A DNA stretch of 64,000 nt from Catenuloplanes indicus (GCF_030813715.1 NZ_JAUSUZ010000001.1:5332001-5396000), one strand, 5' to 3'. Positions 16,994-26,332 are shown, counted from the first letter of the stretch. A program made the numbers and translations. The notes: generated by a model not told the origin, from the letters alone.

Positions 16994-17887
16994 ATGACGA
17001 AGGTGCTCAGCGTGAGCGCGGTCGACCGGAGCTTCGCCGGCCGGCAGGTGCTGAAGGACGTCACGTTCGACGTGACCGCGGGACGCATGACCGGTTTCGT
17101 CGGCGCCAACGGCGCCGGCAAGACCACCACGATGCGGATCGTTCTCGGCGTGCTCGCCGCGGACTCCGGCGAGGTCACCTGGGGCGGCGTGCCGCTGACC
17201 CGGGCCGAGCGCCAGGCGTTCGGATACATGCCCGAGGAACGGGGCCTCTACCCGAAGATGTCCGTCCGCGAGCAGGTCGTCTACCTGGGCCGGCTGCACG
17301 GGCTCAGCGCGGCCGAGGCGAAGCGCAGCGCGGACGACCTGCTGGAGCGGGTCGGGCTGGGCGAGCGCGCGGACAGCACGCTGGAGACGCTGTCGCTCGG
17401 CAACCAGCAGCGCGCCCAGGTGGTCGCCGCGCTGGTGCACGACCCGGAGGTGCTGGTCCTCGACGAGCCGTTCTCCGGCCTCGACCCGATGGCGGTCGAC
17501 AACGTCGTCACCGTGCTGCGGGAGCGGGCCCGGGCCGGTACGGCCGTGCTCTTCTCCAGCCACCAGCTCGACGTGGTCGAGCGGCTCTGCGACGACCTGG
17601 TGATCATCGCGGACGGCACGATCCGCGCGGCCGGTGAGCGGGAGGCGCTGCGCACCCGGTACGCCCGCCGCCAGTTCGAGCTGGCCGTCGACTCCGACCT
17701 GGGGTGGCTGCGCGACCGGCCGGCCACCACGATGGTCGACCTGGACGGCCGCCGCGCGGTCGTCGAGCTGGAGGACGGCGCCGACGATCAGGAGCTGCTG
17801 CGCGACGCGCTCGCCCGCGGCCCGGTCCGTACGTTCCGCCCGGTCGTCCCCACGCTGGCCGAGATCTTCCGAGAGGTGACGCAATGA
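16994..17887 (+). CDS. ABC transporter ATP-binding protein, NatA-like
   Basis: A 297-residue ATPase with Walker A GANGAGKT (about residues 37-44), Q-loop region YMPEERGLY, signature LSLGNQQRAQ, Walker B VLVLDEPFSGLDP and an H-loop in SSHQLDVVE. A C-terminal domain of about 80 residues is typical for DrrA/NatA-type exporters. The partner permease starts inside its stop codon (ATGA overlap). TAGCGT lies 7 nt before the ATG. Likely exports Na+ or a drug/antimicrobial peptide; the substrate is not determined by the sequence. Confidence 0.93.
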   Translation: MTKVLSVSAVDRSFAGRQVLKDVTFDVTAGRMTGFVGANGAGKTTTMRIVLGVLAADSGEVTWGGVPLTRAERQAFGYMPEERGLYPKMSVREQVVYLGRLHGLSAAEAKRSADDLLERVGLGERADSTLETLSLGNQQRAQVVAALVHDPEVLVLDEPFSGLDPMAVDNVVTVLRERARAGTAVLFSSHQLDVVERLCDDLVIIADGTIRAAGEREALRTRYARRQFELAVDSDLGWLRDRPATTMVDLDGRRAVVELEDGADDQELLRDALARGPVRTFRPVVPTLAEIFREVTQ

Positions 17888-18981
17888 GCAACGGCCGTCA
17901 GTTGTCGAACTGGGAGGCGACGCGGCTCGTCACCGCGCGCGAGATCAAGGTCAAGATCAGGGACAAGGCCTTCCTGATCAGTACGGCGTTCCTGCTGGTC
18001 TTCGCGATCGCCGGTACGGTCGTGCCGTCGCTGATCGGTGGCAGCGCGTCCAGCGTGGCGATCGTCGCCGGTACGCCGGCCGACCGGTTCACCACCGTCG
18101 GCCTGGAGGTCCGCGAGGTGCCGGATGCGGCCGAGGCGGAGCGCCTGGTGCGCGCCGGCGAGGTCGACTCGGCCGTGGTCGACGGCGTGGTGCTGGCCAT
18201 GCAGGAGGCGCCGGAAGAGGTGGTGTCCGCGCTGAGCACCGCGCCCGAGGTCCGCCTGCTCGACGCGGACGCGGTGTCCGGCGCGCTGGCGTTCCTGATC
18301 CCGTACCTGTTCGCGATGGTCTTCTTCTTCACGTCGCTGATGTTCGGCCTGCAGATCGCGCAGAGCATCACCGAGGAGAAGCAGACCCGGATCGTCGAGA
18401 TCCTGGTGTCCAGCGTGCCGCCGCGGGTGATGCTGGCCGGCAAGGTGCTGGCCGGCACGATCCTGGCGTTCGGCCAGATCGCGCTGCTCGCACTGGTGTC
18501 GATCGGCGGCATGCGGTTCGCCGGCGGTGAGACCTCCGGCGGCGTGAGCCTGCTGAACCTGCTGGCACCGGCGATCGGCTGGTTCCTGCCGTTCTTCGTG
18601 GTCGGGTTCGTGCTGCTGGCCGCGATGTGGGCGGTCACCGGCGCGCTGGTCAGCCGGCAGGAGGACATCAACAGCGTCTCCACGCCGGTGCAGCTCGCGG
18701 TGATGTTGCCGTTCTTCGGAGTGATCTTCCTCAGCGGCAACCCGCTGGCGATGACGATCATGTCGTACATCCCGTTCTCCGCGCCGATCGCGATGCCGGT
18801 CCGGTTGTTCACCGAGGACGCCGCGGTGTGGGAGCCGTTCGTCGCGCTGGCGCTGCTGGTGCTGGCCGCGGCCGCGATGCTGGTCGCCGCGGCCCGCCTC
18901 TACGAGGGTTCGCTGCTGCGCACGAACGGCAAGACCTCGCTCGGCACGGCCTGGCGGTCTCGCGAGGCGCTGCCCCGCTGA
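17884..18981 (+). CDS. ABC-2 type permease, NatB-like
   Basis: About 365 residues. TM1 lies near residues 30-55, then an extracytoplasmic domain of about 100 residues, then five to six TMs in the C-terminal half starting at FLIPYLFAMVFFFTSLMFGLQ. ITEEKQTRIVEILVSSVPPRVMLAGKVLAG is the ABC-2/NatB coupling segment. It overlaps the ATPase gene by four bases, so the two subunits are made together. A strong bidirectional hairpin follows the stop. Confidence 0.9.
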   Translation: MSNGRQLSNWEATRLVTAREIKVKIRDKAFLISTAFLLVFAIAGTVVPSLIGGSASSVAIVAGTPADRFTTVGLEVREVPDAAEAERLVRAGEVDSAVVDGVVLAMQEAPEEVVSALSTAPEVRLLDADAVSGALAFLIPYLFAMVFFFTSLMFGLQIAQSITEEKQTRIVEILVSSVPPRVMLAGKVLAGTILAFGQIALLALVSIGGMRFAGGETSGGVSLLNLLAPAIGWFLPFFVVGFVLLAAMWAVTGALVSRQEDINSVSTPVQLAVMLPFFGVIFLSGNPLAMTIMSYIPFSAPIAMPVRLFTEDAAVWEPFVALALLVLAAAAMLVAAARLYEGSLLRTNGKTSLGTAWRSREALPR

Positions 18982-18985
18982 GACC

Positions 18986-19025
18986 GACCGCGGTGCCGGC
19001 TCACCCCTGAGCCGGCACCGCGGTC
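18986..19025. terminator. Bidirectional hairpin terminator overlapping the sigma-factor stop
   Basis: Perfect 18-bp stem (18986-19003 with 19008-19025) and a CCCC loop. It separates the convergent natB-like and ECF sigma genes and includes the last codons of the sigma factor. Confidence 0.85.
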
Positions 19026-19918
19026 AGCTTCTCCGGGTTGAGCTGGCTGAACAGGCCGGTGATCCGCCCGTCCGCGACCGCGAACGAGGCCACCTGCCGG
19101 TACGGCCGGCCGTCCGCCCAGGTGCCCTCCAGCAGCAGCCCAGCGTCGCCGTTGACCAGCACCGGCTCGACCCGCAGCCGGCTGAGTCTCCCGTCCCGGC
19201 GGCCCCAGAGCCCGGCCACGAACCGGGCCACCTTCTCCGCGCCGGTCACCGGGCGGCGGCTCGCGGTCACGTGCCCGCCGCCGTCGCTGATCGCCACGCC
19301 GTCCGGGTCCAGCGCCGCGATCAGCGCGGCCAGGTCACCGCGGTCGGCGGCGTCCAGGAATGCGGCTATCACGCGGCGCTGCTCGGCCAGGCCGGCGGTG
19401 TGCCGCGGCTCGCCGTCCGCGACCGCGCGCCGGGCACGGGAGGCCAGCTGGCGGGCGGACGCCGCGGAGACACCGAGCGTGCCGGCGATCCGGTCGAACG
19501 GCACCGCGAACATGTCGTGCAGCACGAACGCCACCCGCTGCTCCGGCGTCAGCCGTTCCATCACCACCAGCAGCGCCAGCCCGACCTGGTCGGTGCGGGC
19601 CGCGCGCTCGGCCGGGTCGGCGTCGCCGTCCGGAATGCGCTCGACGATCGGCTCCGGCAGCCACGGGCCGACGTACGCCTCGCGGCGCACGCGCGCGGAG
19701 CGCAGCACGTCCAGGCAGAGCCGGGCGGTGGTAGTGGTCAGCCAGCCGCGCAGGTCGCGGATCTCCGCGCGGGCGGCCGGGTCGGCGAGCGCGGCCGCGT
19801 AGCGCAGCCAGGCGTCCTGCACCACGTCCTCCGCCTCGGCGCGGCTGCCCAGCATGCGGTAGGCGACCGAGGCCAGGTGCGCCCGTTCGGCCTCGAACTC
19901 GGTGGCGAGATCCGTCAC
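19001..19918 (-). CDS. ECF sigma factor with SnoaL-like C-terminal domain (SigJ/ECF41-like)
   Basis: About 305 residues. Region 2 reads VAYRMLGSRAEAEDVVQDAWLRY. Region 4 reads LTPEQRVAFVLHDMFAVPFDRIAGTLGVSAASARQLASRARRAV. A C-terminal NTF2/SnoaL domain of about 120 residues follows, containing DGVAISDGGGHVTA and GLLLEGTWADGRPYRQVASF. Such domains modulate sigma activity in SigJ/ECF41 proteins, which lack a classical anti-sigma factor. GTG 19918 is preferred because GGAGGAGG ends 5 nt upstream; ATGs at 19933 and 19950 are less well placed. The partner oxidase/decarboxylase gene often beside ECF41 is absent. Confidence 0.88.
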   Translation of the reverse strand: MTDLATEFEAERAHLASVAYRMLGSRAEAEDVVQDAWLRYAAALADPAARAEIRDLRGWLTTTTARLCLDVLRSARVRREAYVGPWLPEPIVERIPDGDADPAERAARTDQVGLALLVVMERLTPEQRVAFVLHDMFAVPFDRIAGTLGVSAASARQLASRARRAVADGEPRHTAGLAEQRRVIAAFLDAADRGDLAALIAALDPDGVAISDGGGHVTASRRPVTGAEKVARFVAGLWGRRDGRLSRLRVEPVLVNGDAGLLLEGTWADGRPYRQVASFAVADGRITGLFSQLNPEKLTAVPAQG

Positions 19919-20023
19919 CAGCGCCTCCTCCATCGACCTCGGCCGGTTCATCCTGCCACTGGGTGAGCGCATGCCCAACGAAATGTGACCAAGCGTTTAA
20001 TGCCTTTCGTACTATTTGTCGTT

Positions 20024-20893
20024 ATGACGGGAAGCGTGTCGACGGTCGCCAGCGGGCTGGTCGGGCTGGCCGGAACCGGCGGTGCCGCCGCGATCGGGCT
20101 GGCCATGATCCGCCGCCCGCGCCCTTACCTGCCGGGCAGCCACGCGCTGCTCGACCCTGGCCGTCGCGACCCGCTCGGGGACGCGCTGCGCCGGGGGTAC
20201 GGCAGCGCCTCCATCCCGGTCCAGGCCGGTCCGGACGGTCGGCCGCTGGTGCGCGGGCGCCCGGTCGGCCGGCTGCTGCTCCGCCCGCTGCTCGACCGGG
20301 CGCGGCGCCGCGGCGGGCGCGTGCACCACGGTCCCACGCCGCCGTTCGGGCTGGTGCTGGAGCTGGCCCCGGCCGTACCGGTGCGGGATCTTCTGGGGTG
20401 TCTGCACGAGGAGGTGGCCGCGCATCCCGGGCTGGTCACCCGCGCGGTCGACGGCCGGGTGGTCCCGGGCGCGGTCACCGTGCTGGTCTCCGGCACGCCG
20501 GAGGTCCGCGAGGTGCTGGCCGCCGACCCGGGCCGGCACCTCTTCGCGGACGGTACGTTCGACGACCTCGGTGCGGAGGAGGCGCCGGCCGCGCTGGTGC
20601 CGATGGTGAGCGAGCACTGGTCGTGGCGGTTCGGCTGGGACGGTGAGGAGCCGATCCCCGCCGAGGAGCGGTACCTGCTGCACGACCTGGTCCGGCAGGC
20701 GCACGAGGACGGCCGCCGGGTGCGGCTGTTCGGCGTGCCGCACCGCACGCGGCGGATCCGGACGGCGTGCTGGGCGGAACTGGCCGCGGCCGGCGTGGAC
20801 CTGATCGGTGACGCGAATCTCCCCGCGCTCGCCCGATACCTGCGCACGGCGCGGCGGCCGAAACGGCCGGTGGTCACGCCTCGATCGACGTAG
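20024..20893 (+). CDS. Degenerate glycerophosphodiester phosphodiesterase-like protein (probable pseudoenzyme)
   Basis: About 289 residues. Overall pattern follows the secreted PI-PLC/GDPD-like family of actinomycetes: a short N-terminal hydrophobic stretch, LGDALRRGYGSASIPV, LLLRPLLDRARRRGGRV, VTRAVDGRVVPGAVTVLVSG, LVPMVSEHWSWRFGW and RRVRLFGVPHRTRRIR...AAGVDLI. The catalytic positions look lost: the usual HAHND is replaced by SHALLD, EAD by SIP, and the metal-binding HD by RG. It may bind but not hydrolyse a phospholipid. TACTAT (20010-20015) precedes ATG 20024. It is divergent from the ECF sigma gene. Confidence 0.7.
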   Translation: MTGSVSTVASGLVGLAGTGGAAAIGLAMIRRPRPYLPGSHALLDPGRRDPLGDALRRGYGSASIPVQAGPDGRPLVRGRPVGRLLLRPLLDRARRRGGRVHHGPTPPFGLVLELAPAVPVRDLLGCLHEEVAAHPGLVTRAVDGRVVPGAVTVLVSGTPEVREVLAADPGRHLFADGTFDDLGAEEAPAALVPMVSEHWSWRFGWDGEEPIPAEERYLLHDLVRQAHEDGRRVRLFGVPHRTRRIRTACWAELAAAGVDLIGDANLPALARYLRTARRPKRPVVTPRST

Positions 20894-21098
20894 TCTACGA
20901 AATGTACCCGTAACATCGCGCTGGGTCACATCAAGGTTAATAAGCGGTGAACGCGACTTGAATGGCGTGATGCAAGCGGTATCCGGGGGTTTACGCACGC
21001 GCACCGTTCCTTAGCATCACCTGCGCAGGATCGATGTCGACCTGCCGCGAACAGCCCCGGCCGCGGGAACGCCGGCCAGACGCAGCGAGGTTCAGTCC
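20894..21098 (+). promoter_or_regulatory. Leader of the DUF47-Pit operon with possible PHO-like box
   Basis: About 205 gene-free bases. Near 20930-20960 the minus strand reads GTTCACCGCTT followed by ATTAACCTTGA, two 11-nt units resembling the actinobacterial PHO box, but in reverse orientation to the genes. Regulation by PhoP is therefore possible but uncertain. Confidence 0.3.
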
Positions 21099-21725
21099 GT
21101 GAAGTTTTCCTTCCGTCCCGTCGAGGGCGCCTTCTACGAGCTCTTCACCAGAGCCGCGCACAACCTGGTTCGCGGCACCGAGCTGCTGAACGAACTGTCC
21201 CTGCCGGGCGTCGACGTGCAGTCGGTCAGCGAGCGGCTGACCGAGGTCGAGCACGACAGCGACGCGATCACGCACGAGCTGTACAAGAAGATCAACTCCA
21301 CGTTCGTCACGCCGTTCGACCGGGAGGACATCTACTCCCTCGGTTCGCAGCTGGACGACGTGATGGACCACCTCGAGGCGGTCGGCAATCTGCTCTACCT
21401 CTACGGCCTGACCAAGCTGCCGACGCTGCCGCGCGAGCTGCACGAGCTGGTCAATGTGCTGGACCAGCAGGCGAAGCTGACCGCGGCCGCGATGCCGAAG
21501 TTGCGCGCGCTGAAGGACCTCGAGGAGTACTGGATCGAGTGCAACCGGCTGGAGAACGATGGCGACCGGGCGTACCGGATGCTGCTGGTCCGGCTCTTCT
21601 CCGGTGAGTACGACGCGCTCACCGTGCTGAAGCTCAAGGAGGTCGCGGACGAGCTGGAGGCGGCCTGCGACGCGTTCGAGCACGTGGCCAACACCGTCGA
21701 GACGATCGCGGTCAAGGAGTCATGA
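21099..21725 (+). CDS. DUF47 (PhoU-like) protein, Pit accessory
   Basis: A 208-residue helical protein of the DUF47/PhoU-like family. FYELFTRAAHNLVRGTELL, ERLTEVEHDSDAITHELYKKINSTFVTPFDREDIYSLGSQLDDVMDHLE and CDAFEHVANTVETIAVKES carry the repeated E/D-xx-xD metal-binding pattern. Members couple to the low-affinity phosphate transporter Pit, whose gene starts in the stop codon of this one (ATGA overlap). It starts at GTG 21099. Confidence 0.93.
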   Translation: MKFSFRPVEGAFYELFTRAAHNLVRGTELLNELSLPGVDVQSVSERLTEVEHDSDAITHELYKKINSTFVTPFDREDIYSLGSQLDDVMDHLEAVGNLLYLYGLTKLPTLPRELHELVNVLDQQAKLTAAAMPKLRALKDLEEYWIECNRLENDGDRAYRMLLVRLFSGEYDALTVLKLKEVADELEAACDAFEHVANTVETIAVKES

Positions 21726-22729
21726 GTCCCGAGCTCATCGCTGTTATCGCGGTGATCGTGGTGGCGATGGTGTTCGACTACACCAACGGCTTCCACGATG
21801 CGGCGAACGCGATCGCGACCAGCGTCTCCACCCGGGCGCTGACGCCACGCGTGGCGCTGGCGATGGCCGCGGTCGGCAACTTCGTCGGCGCGCACTTCGG
21901 CGCCGGCGTGGCCAAGACGGTCGGCGACGGCCTGGTGCACCTGCCTACCGGTGTGGAGAGCCTCGGCGTGCTCTTCGCCGCTGTGATCGGCGCGATCACC
22001 TGGAACCTGATCACCTGGTACTTCGGGCTGCCCTCGTCGTCCTCGCACGCGCTCTTCGGCGGCCTGGTCGGCGCCACGCTGTTCGCGGCCGGTGGCTCCG
22101 TGCAGTGGGGCAACATCGTGGAGAAGGTGCTGATCCCGATGGTGCTGTCGCCGCTGGTCGGCGCCGCGCTCGGCTTCGTCGTGATGATCGCGCTGCTGTG
22201 GCTGTTCCGGAAGGGCCAGCCGGGCAAGCTGAACCGCGGCTTCCGCTGGGCGCAGACCGCGTCCGCGGCCGCGATGTCGGTCGGTCACGGCATGCAGGAC
22301 GCGGCGAAGACCATGGGCATCGTGGTGCTGGCGCTCTACACCGGCGGCTTCGCGGACGACAAGACGCACATCCCGGAGTGGGTGTTCTGGACGTCCGCGG
22401 CGATGCTGGCGGCCGGCACCTACGCCGGTGGCTGGCGGATCATAAGGACGCTCGGTCGCAAGATCATCGACCTGCGCCCGCCGGAGGGCTTCGCGGCCGA
22501 GGCCGTGGCCAGCAGCGTGCTCTACTTCAACGCGCTGGTCCTGCACGCGCCGATCTCCACCACGCACACCATCACCAGCGCGATCATGGGTGTCGGCGCG
22601 ACCAAGCGCCTCTCCGCGGTCCGCTGGAACGTGGCCGGCAACATCGTGATCGCCTGGGTGACCACGTTCCCGGCGGCGGCGCTGATCGCCTGCCTGACCT
22701 ATTTCGTGGTCGCACCGCTGTTCGGCTGA
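21722..22729 (+). CDS. pit: Low-affinity inorganic phosphate transporter
   Basis: A 335-residue PiT family permease with about ten TMs. The duplicated signature is visible as FDYTNGFHDAANAIATSVSTRALTP (about residues 18-42) and GHGMQDAAKTMGIVVLALY, with PISTTHTITSAIMGVGATKR near the end. It imports metal-phosphate in symport with protons. It is co-translated with the DUF47 gene. Together with the pst operon 5 kb away it gives low- and high-affinity phosphate uptake in one region. Confidence 0.95.
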   Translation: MSPELIAVIAVIVVAMVFDYTNGFHDAANAIATSVSTRALTPRVALAMAAVGNFVGAHFGAGVAKTVGDGLVHLPTGVESLGVLFAAVIGAITWNLITWYFGLPSSSSHALFGGLVGATLFAAGGSVQWGNIVEKVLIPMVLSPLVGAALGFVVMIALLWLFRKGQPGKLNRGFRWAQTASAAAMSVGHGMQDAAKTMGIVVLALYTGGFADDKTHIPEWVFWTSAAMLAAGTYAGGWRIIRTLGRKIIDLRPPEGFAAEAVASSVLYFNALVLHAPISTTHTITSAIMGVGATKRLSAVRWNVAGNIVIAWVTTFPAAALIACLTYFVVAPLFG

Positions 22730-22733
22730 GCCA

Positions 22734-22764
22734 CGGTCCCTCCCCGCGCGGCGGGGAGGGACCG
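22734..22764. terminator. Hairpin terminator
   Basis: CGGTCCCTCCCCGC pairs perfectly with GCGGGGAGGGACCG across a 3-nt loop, between the convergent pit and Gfo/Idh genes. Confidence 0.85.
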
Positions 22765-22773
22765 CACGGCCGG

Positions 22774-23754
22774 TCAGTCGTAGGAGAGGCCGATCTGAGC
22801 ACGGACGTCGTCCAGCAGGCCCATCACGTCGAGCGTGAGCGCGTGCGGGATCGCCGGGCTCTCGGTCAGCCCGGCCCGCAGGCACCGGTTGATCTCCGCG
22901 GCCTCGAACTGGTAGCCCTTGCCCGGGAACTCCTCGGTGAACACCTCCGGCTCGGCGCCGGCCCGGTGCAGTGTCATCGCGCGCGGCACGAACGCCGGGT
23001 CGTGCAGCGTGATCCGCCCGGCGCTGCCGCTGATCACCGCGCTGTTCGGCGTGGCGCCCAGGATGCCGCAGGTCAGCGTGGCGACCGCGCCCCGGTCGTA
23101 CCCGAAGATCATCGCGGTGTTCTCGTCCGTGCCCTCCGGGCCGAGCTTCGCCCAGGCGCGCACGTGGTCCGGCTTGCCGAGGAACAGCAGCGCGATCGCG
23201 ATCGGGTAGACGCCCAGGTCCAGCAGCGCGCCGCCGCCCAGCGCCCGGGCACGCATCCGGTGCTCCGGCGGGAACGGCCCGGACACGCCGAAGTCGGACG
23301 ACACGGTGGTCACCTCGCCGATCGCGCCGTCCTCGACCAGCTGCACCGCGCGCCGCACCACCGGGTTGAGGCGCGTCCACATCGCCTCCATGAGCAGTAC
23401 GTTCTTCTCCCGCGCGCGTGCGACCATCTGCCGGGCACGCGCCGCGTCCAGCGTGAAAGGCTTCTCGCAGAGCACCGCCTTGCCCGCGTCCAGGCAGGTC
23501 ATGGTGGCCTCGAAGTGCGCGGAGTGCGGCGTCGCCACGTAGATCACGTCGACGTCCGGGTCCGCGGCCAGCTCGGCCCAGCTGCCGTGGGCGCGCGGGA
23601 TACCGTGCGTGCCGGCGAACGCCCGCGCGGACTCCGCCGACCGCGAGCCGACGGCCACCAGCTCCGCGTCCGGCAGCAGCTTCAGGTCCTCCGCGAACGA
23701 GGCGGCGATGCCGCCGGTGGCCAGGATGCCCCAGCGAACGGGTCGATCATTCAT
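22774..23754 (-). CDS. Gfo/Idh/MocA family oxidoreductase
   Basis: About 326 residues. The N-terminal Rossmann fold reads RWGILATGGIAASFAEDL; VDVIYVATPHSAHFEATMTCLDAGKAVLCEKPFTLD contains the family EKP motif with the catalytic-region Lys. The C-terminal domain includes LMEAMWTRLNPVVRR and GGGALLDLGVYPIAIALLFLG, the usual D...H-region variant (here GVY). Such enzymes oxidise sugars, inositols or trans-dihydrodiols with NAD(P). The substrate is not predictable. TAGCGT lies 7 nt before the ATG at 23754; an in-frame GTG three codons upstream is an alternative. Confidence 0.9.
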   Translation of the reverse strand: MNDRPVRWGILATGGIAASFAEDLKLLPDAELVAVGSRSAESARAFAGTHGIPRAHGSWAELAADPDVDVIYVATPHSAHFEATMTCLDAGKAVLCEKPFTLDAARARQMVARAREKNVLLMEAMWTRLNPVVRRAVQLVEDGAIGEVTTVSSDFGVSGPFPPEHRMRARALGGGALLDLGVYPIAIALLFLGKPDHVRAWAKLGPEGTDENTAMIFGYDRGAVATLTCGILGATPNSAVISGSAGRITLHDPAFVPRAMTLHRAGAEPEVFTEEFPGKGYQFEAAEINRCLRAGLTESPAIPHALTLDVMGLLDDVRAQIGLSYD

Positions 23755-23797
23755 GTGACGCACGCTATCCGACCGCGCGACGGGTTAGGGTCGCGGA

Positions 23798-24400
23798 ATG
23801 GCTGAGCTGTGGCCCCTGCCCGCGCCCATGGTCGACCGCATGCGCCGCTTCGCCGACTCGGGGGAGACCCCGGCCGTGCCGCGCGTCGCCGCCACCGTCG
23901 TCATGATCAAACCCACGCGCCCCATGCGGGTGTACGTGATGCGCCGCGCGTCCGCGATGGTCTTCGGCGGCGTGTGGGCGTTCCCCGGCGGCAGCGCGGA
24001 GCCCGGTGAGACGCCGCCGGAGGCGGCCGCGCGCGAGGTGGCGGAGGAGGCCGGCGTGCTGCTCGACCCGGCCGCGCTGACGCCGTGGAGCCGGTGGATC
24101 ACGCCGGAGTTCGAGCCGCGCCGCTTCGACACGTACTTCTACCTGGTCGCGTTGCCGCCCGGCGCCGACCCGCGCGCGCTGACCACGGAGTCGGACGACA
24201 CGGCCTGGGTGACCCCGCGGGACGCGCTGGACCGGCTGGCCGCCGGTGAATGGGCGATGCTGCCGCCCACCGCGGTCACGCTGCGCCAGCTCGACGCGGC
24301 CGGTGACCTGGCGGGCGCGCTGGCCGCCGCCGCGACCCGCGATCCGTCCACCCCGGTCATGCCGCGCGCGGTCGACGGCCACCTGTCCATCGAGCTCTGA
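23798..24400 (+). CDS. NUDIX hydrolase
   Basis: A 200-residue hydrolase with a complete Nudix box: GG, SAEPGE, seven residues, then REVAEEAGV (about residues 66-90). The preceding VYVMRRASAMVFGGVWAFPGG and the long C-terminal extension resemble NUDT7/19-like CoA or acyl-CoA diphosphatases. Leaderless start: TAGGGT (23786-23791) lies 6 nt before the ATG. It is divergent from the Gfo/Idh gene with 43 bases between starts. Confidence 0.9.
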   Translation: MAELWPLPAPMVDRMRRFADSGETPAVPRVAATVVMIKPTRPMRVYVMRRASAMVFGGVWAFPGGSAEPGETPPEAAAREVAEEAGVLLDPAALTPWSRWITPEFEPRRFDTYFYLVALPPGADPRALTTESDDTAWVTPRDALDRLAAGEWAMLPPTAVTLRQLDAAGDLAGALAAAATRDPSTPVMPRAVDGHLSIEL

Positions 24401-24408
24401 ACGGCAAA

Positions 24409-24438
24409 ATGCCCCGGGGGTACGTACCCCCGGGGCAT
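24409..24438. terminator. Perfect 30-bp palindrome, bidirectional terminator
   Basis: Half-site ATGCCCCGGGGGTAC followed directly by its reverse complement, between the convergent NUDIX and pstB genes. The absence of a loop also makes it a candidate cruciform or protein site. Confidence 0.8.
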
Positions 24439-24453
24439 GTGGGTCGTGAAGGC

Positions 24454-25230
24454 TCAGCCGAAGCGGCCGGTGATGTAGTCCTCGGTCCGCTTCACGCTCG
24501 GGTTCGAGAAGATCTTCTGGGTGTCGTCGTACTCGATCAGGCGCCCCGGGTCACCGGTCTTGTCGATCGAGAAGAACGCGGTGCGGTCCGAGACGCGCGC
24601 CGCCTGCTGCATGTTGTGCGTGACGATGATGATCGTGAACCGGTCCTTCAGCTTGAAGATCAGGTCCTCGATCGCCAGCGTGGAGATCGGGTCGAGCGCG
24701 GAGCACGGCTCGTCCATCAGCACGACCTGCGGCTCGACCGCGATGGTGCGCGCGATGCAGAGACGCTGCTGCTGACCGCCGGAGAGGCCGGCGCCCGGCT
24801 TCTCCAGCCGGTCCTTGACCTCGTCCCAGAGGTTCGCCGACCGCAGCGACTTCTCCGCGGCCTCCTGCAGCACCGACTTCTTGGTGACGCCGTTCAGCTT
24901 CAGGCCGGCCACCACGTTGTCGAAGATCGACATGGTGGGGAACGGGTTCGGCCGCTGGAACACCATGCCGATCAGCCGGCGGACGGCGGTGACGTCCACG
25001 TGCTTGTCGTAGATGTTCTCCTGGTCCAGCGTCAGCGTGCCCTCGACCCGGGCGTTCGGCAGCACCTCGTGCATCCGGTTGATCGACCGGAGGAACGTGG
25101 ACTTGCCGCAGCCGGACGGGCCGATGAGCGCGGTGACGGTCTTCGGCTCGACGACCATGTTGACGTTCTCGATGGCCTTGAACGAGCCGTAGAACGCGTT
25201 GACGTTCGTCGCCTCGACGCGCTTTGCCAT
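24454..25230 (-). CDS. pstB: Phosphate ABC transporter ATP-binding protein
   Basis: A 258-residue ATPase with Walker [10 protein letters not shown] (about residues 37-45), the PstB-typical [16 protein letters not shown], signature [17 protein letters not shown], Walker [14 protein letters not shown] and H-loop [13 protein letters not shown]. The ending [10 protein letters not shown] is characteristic of PstB. Last gene of the pstS-C-A-B operon on the minus strand, 22 nt after pstA. Confidence 0.97.
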   Translation of the reverse strand: MAKRVEATNVNAFYGSFKAIENVNMVVEPKTVTALIGPSGCGKSTFLRSINRMHEVLPNARVEGTLTLDQENIYDKHVDVTAVRRLIGMVFQRPNPFPTMSIFDNVVAGLKLNGVTKKSVLQEAAEKSLRSANLWDEVKDRLEKPGAGLSGGQQQRLCIARTIAVEPQVVLMDEPCSALDPISTLAIEDLIFKLKDRFTIIIVTHNMQQAARVSDRTAFFSIDKTGDPGRLIEYDDTQKIFSNPSVKRTEDYITGRFG

Positions 25231-25252
25231 GGTGGTTACTCCTCGGGGTGCT

Positions 25253-26332
25253 TCAGCGAGTCAGCCGGTTGCGGCGGGCGAGCAGCTTCGCGCCGATGGT
25301 CAGGATCAGGACCAGCGCCACCAGGGTGAGCGCCGCCGTCCAGGCGCGGTCCGGGGAGAACCGCGTCGATTCGGTGGCCTGGCTGAACACGAACAGTGCG
25401 AGCGACGACTGGTTGTTCTCGAACGGGTTGAAGTTGATCGCCGCGGTACCACCGGCGACCAGCAGCACCGGCGCGGTCTCACCGGCGGCGCGGGCGATCG
25501 CCAGCATGATGCCGGTGATGATGCCGGGCAGCGCGGTCGGGATGACGATCCGCAGGATGGTCTTCCACTTCGGCACGCCCAGCGCGTACGCGCCCTCGCG
25601 GAGCGGCGCCGGCACCAGCCGCAGCATCTCCTCGGTGGAGCGGACGATCGTCGGGAGCATCAGCACGCTGAGCGCGAGCGCGGCGGCGAAGCCGGAGTAG
25701 CCCGGCCGGCCGTCGTTGAAGATCGGCGTGACGATCAGCACCCAGAACGCGAGCACGAACAGACCGGCCACGATCGACGGGATACCGGTCATCACGTCGA
25801 CGAAGAAGCGGATCGCCAGCGCCAGCCGGCCCCGGCCGTACTCGACCAGGTAGATCGCGCCGAGCACACCGAGCGGGATGGTGAGCAGCGCGGCGATGCC
25901 GACCTGCTCCAGCGTGCCCACGATCGCGTGGTAGGCGCCGCCGTTGGGGTCCCGGGCGCCGATGTTGTTCATCGACGTGAGGAAGAAGTCCGCGTCGAGC
26001 CGGTTGACGCCGTTCGAGATCAGCGTCCAGACCACCGAGGCCAGCGGGAGGATCGCCAGCACGCACGCGGCGTGGATCAGCGCGCTCCAGGTGCGGTTGC
26101 GCGCGGACCGGACGCCCTCCACCGCGTTGGCCGCGATGAAGAAGCCGATCAGGTAGAAGACCGCACCGAGCACGATGACCAGCACCCAGTTGCCGATGCC
26201 GGTGCCGAGCACCAGCGCGGCGGAGAGGGCCAGCGCGGCGACCGCGGTGGCGACCGCGGCCCAGCCGGGCAGCCGCTTGGTGTGCAGGCTGCCGGCCTTG
26301 ACGTCGTCCTGTTCCGGGGCGAGAAGTGTCAT
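25253..26332 (-). CDS. pstA: Phosphate ABC transporter permease
   Basis: About 359 residues starting at ATG 26332, whose first bases overlap the pstC stop (ATGA). There is an unusually long N-terminal part with extra hydrophobic segments before the MetI-type core. The core has [48 protein letters not shown], and the EAA loop [49 protein letters not shown] follows. It pairs with PstC to form the membrane channel. Confidence 0.95.
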   Translation of the reverse strand: MTLLAPEQDDVKAGSLHTKRLPGWAAVATAVAALALSAALVLGTGIGNWVLVIVLGAVFYLIGFFIAANAVEGVRSARNRTWSALIHAACVLAILPLASVVWTLISNGVNRLDADFFLTSMNNIGARDPNGGAYHAIVGTLEQVGIAALLTIPLGVLGAIYLVEYGRGRLALAIRFFVDVMTGIPSIVAGLFVLAFWVLIVTPIFNDGRPGYSGFAAALALSVLMLPTIVRSTEEMLRLVPAPLREGAYALGVPKWKTILRIVIPTALPGIITGIMLAIARAAGETAPVLLVAGGTAAINFNPFENNQSSLALFVFSQATESTRFSPDRAWTAALTLVALVLILTIGAKLLARRNRLTR

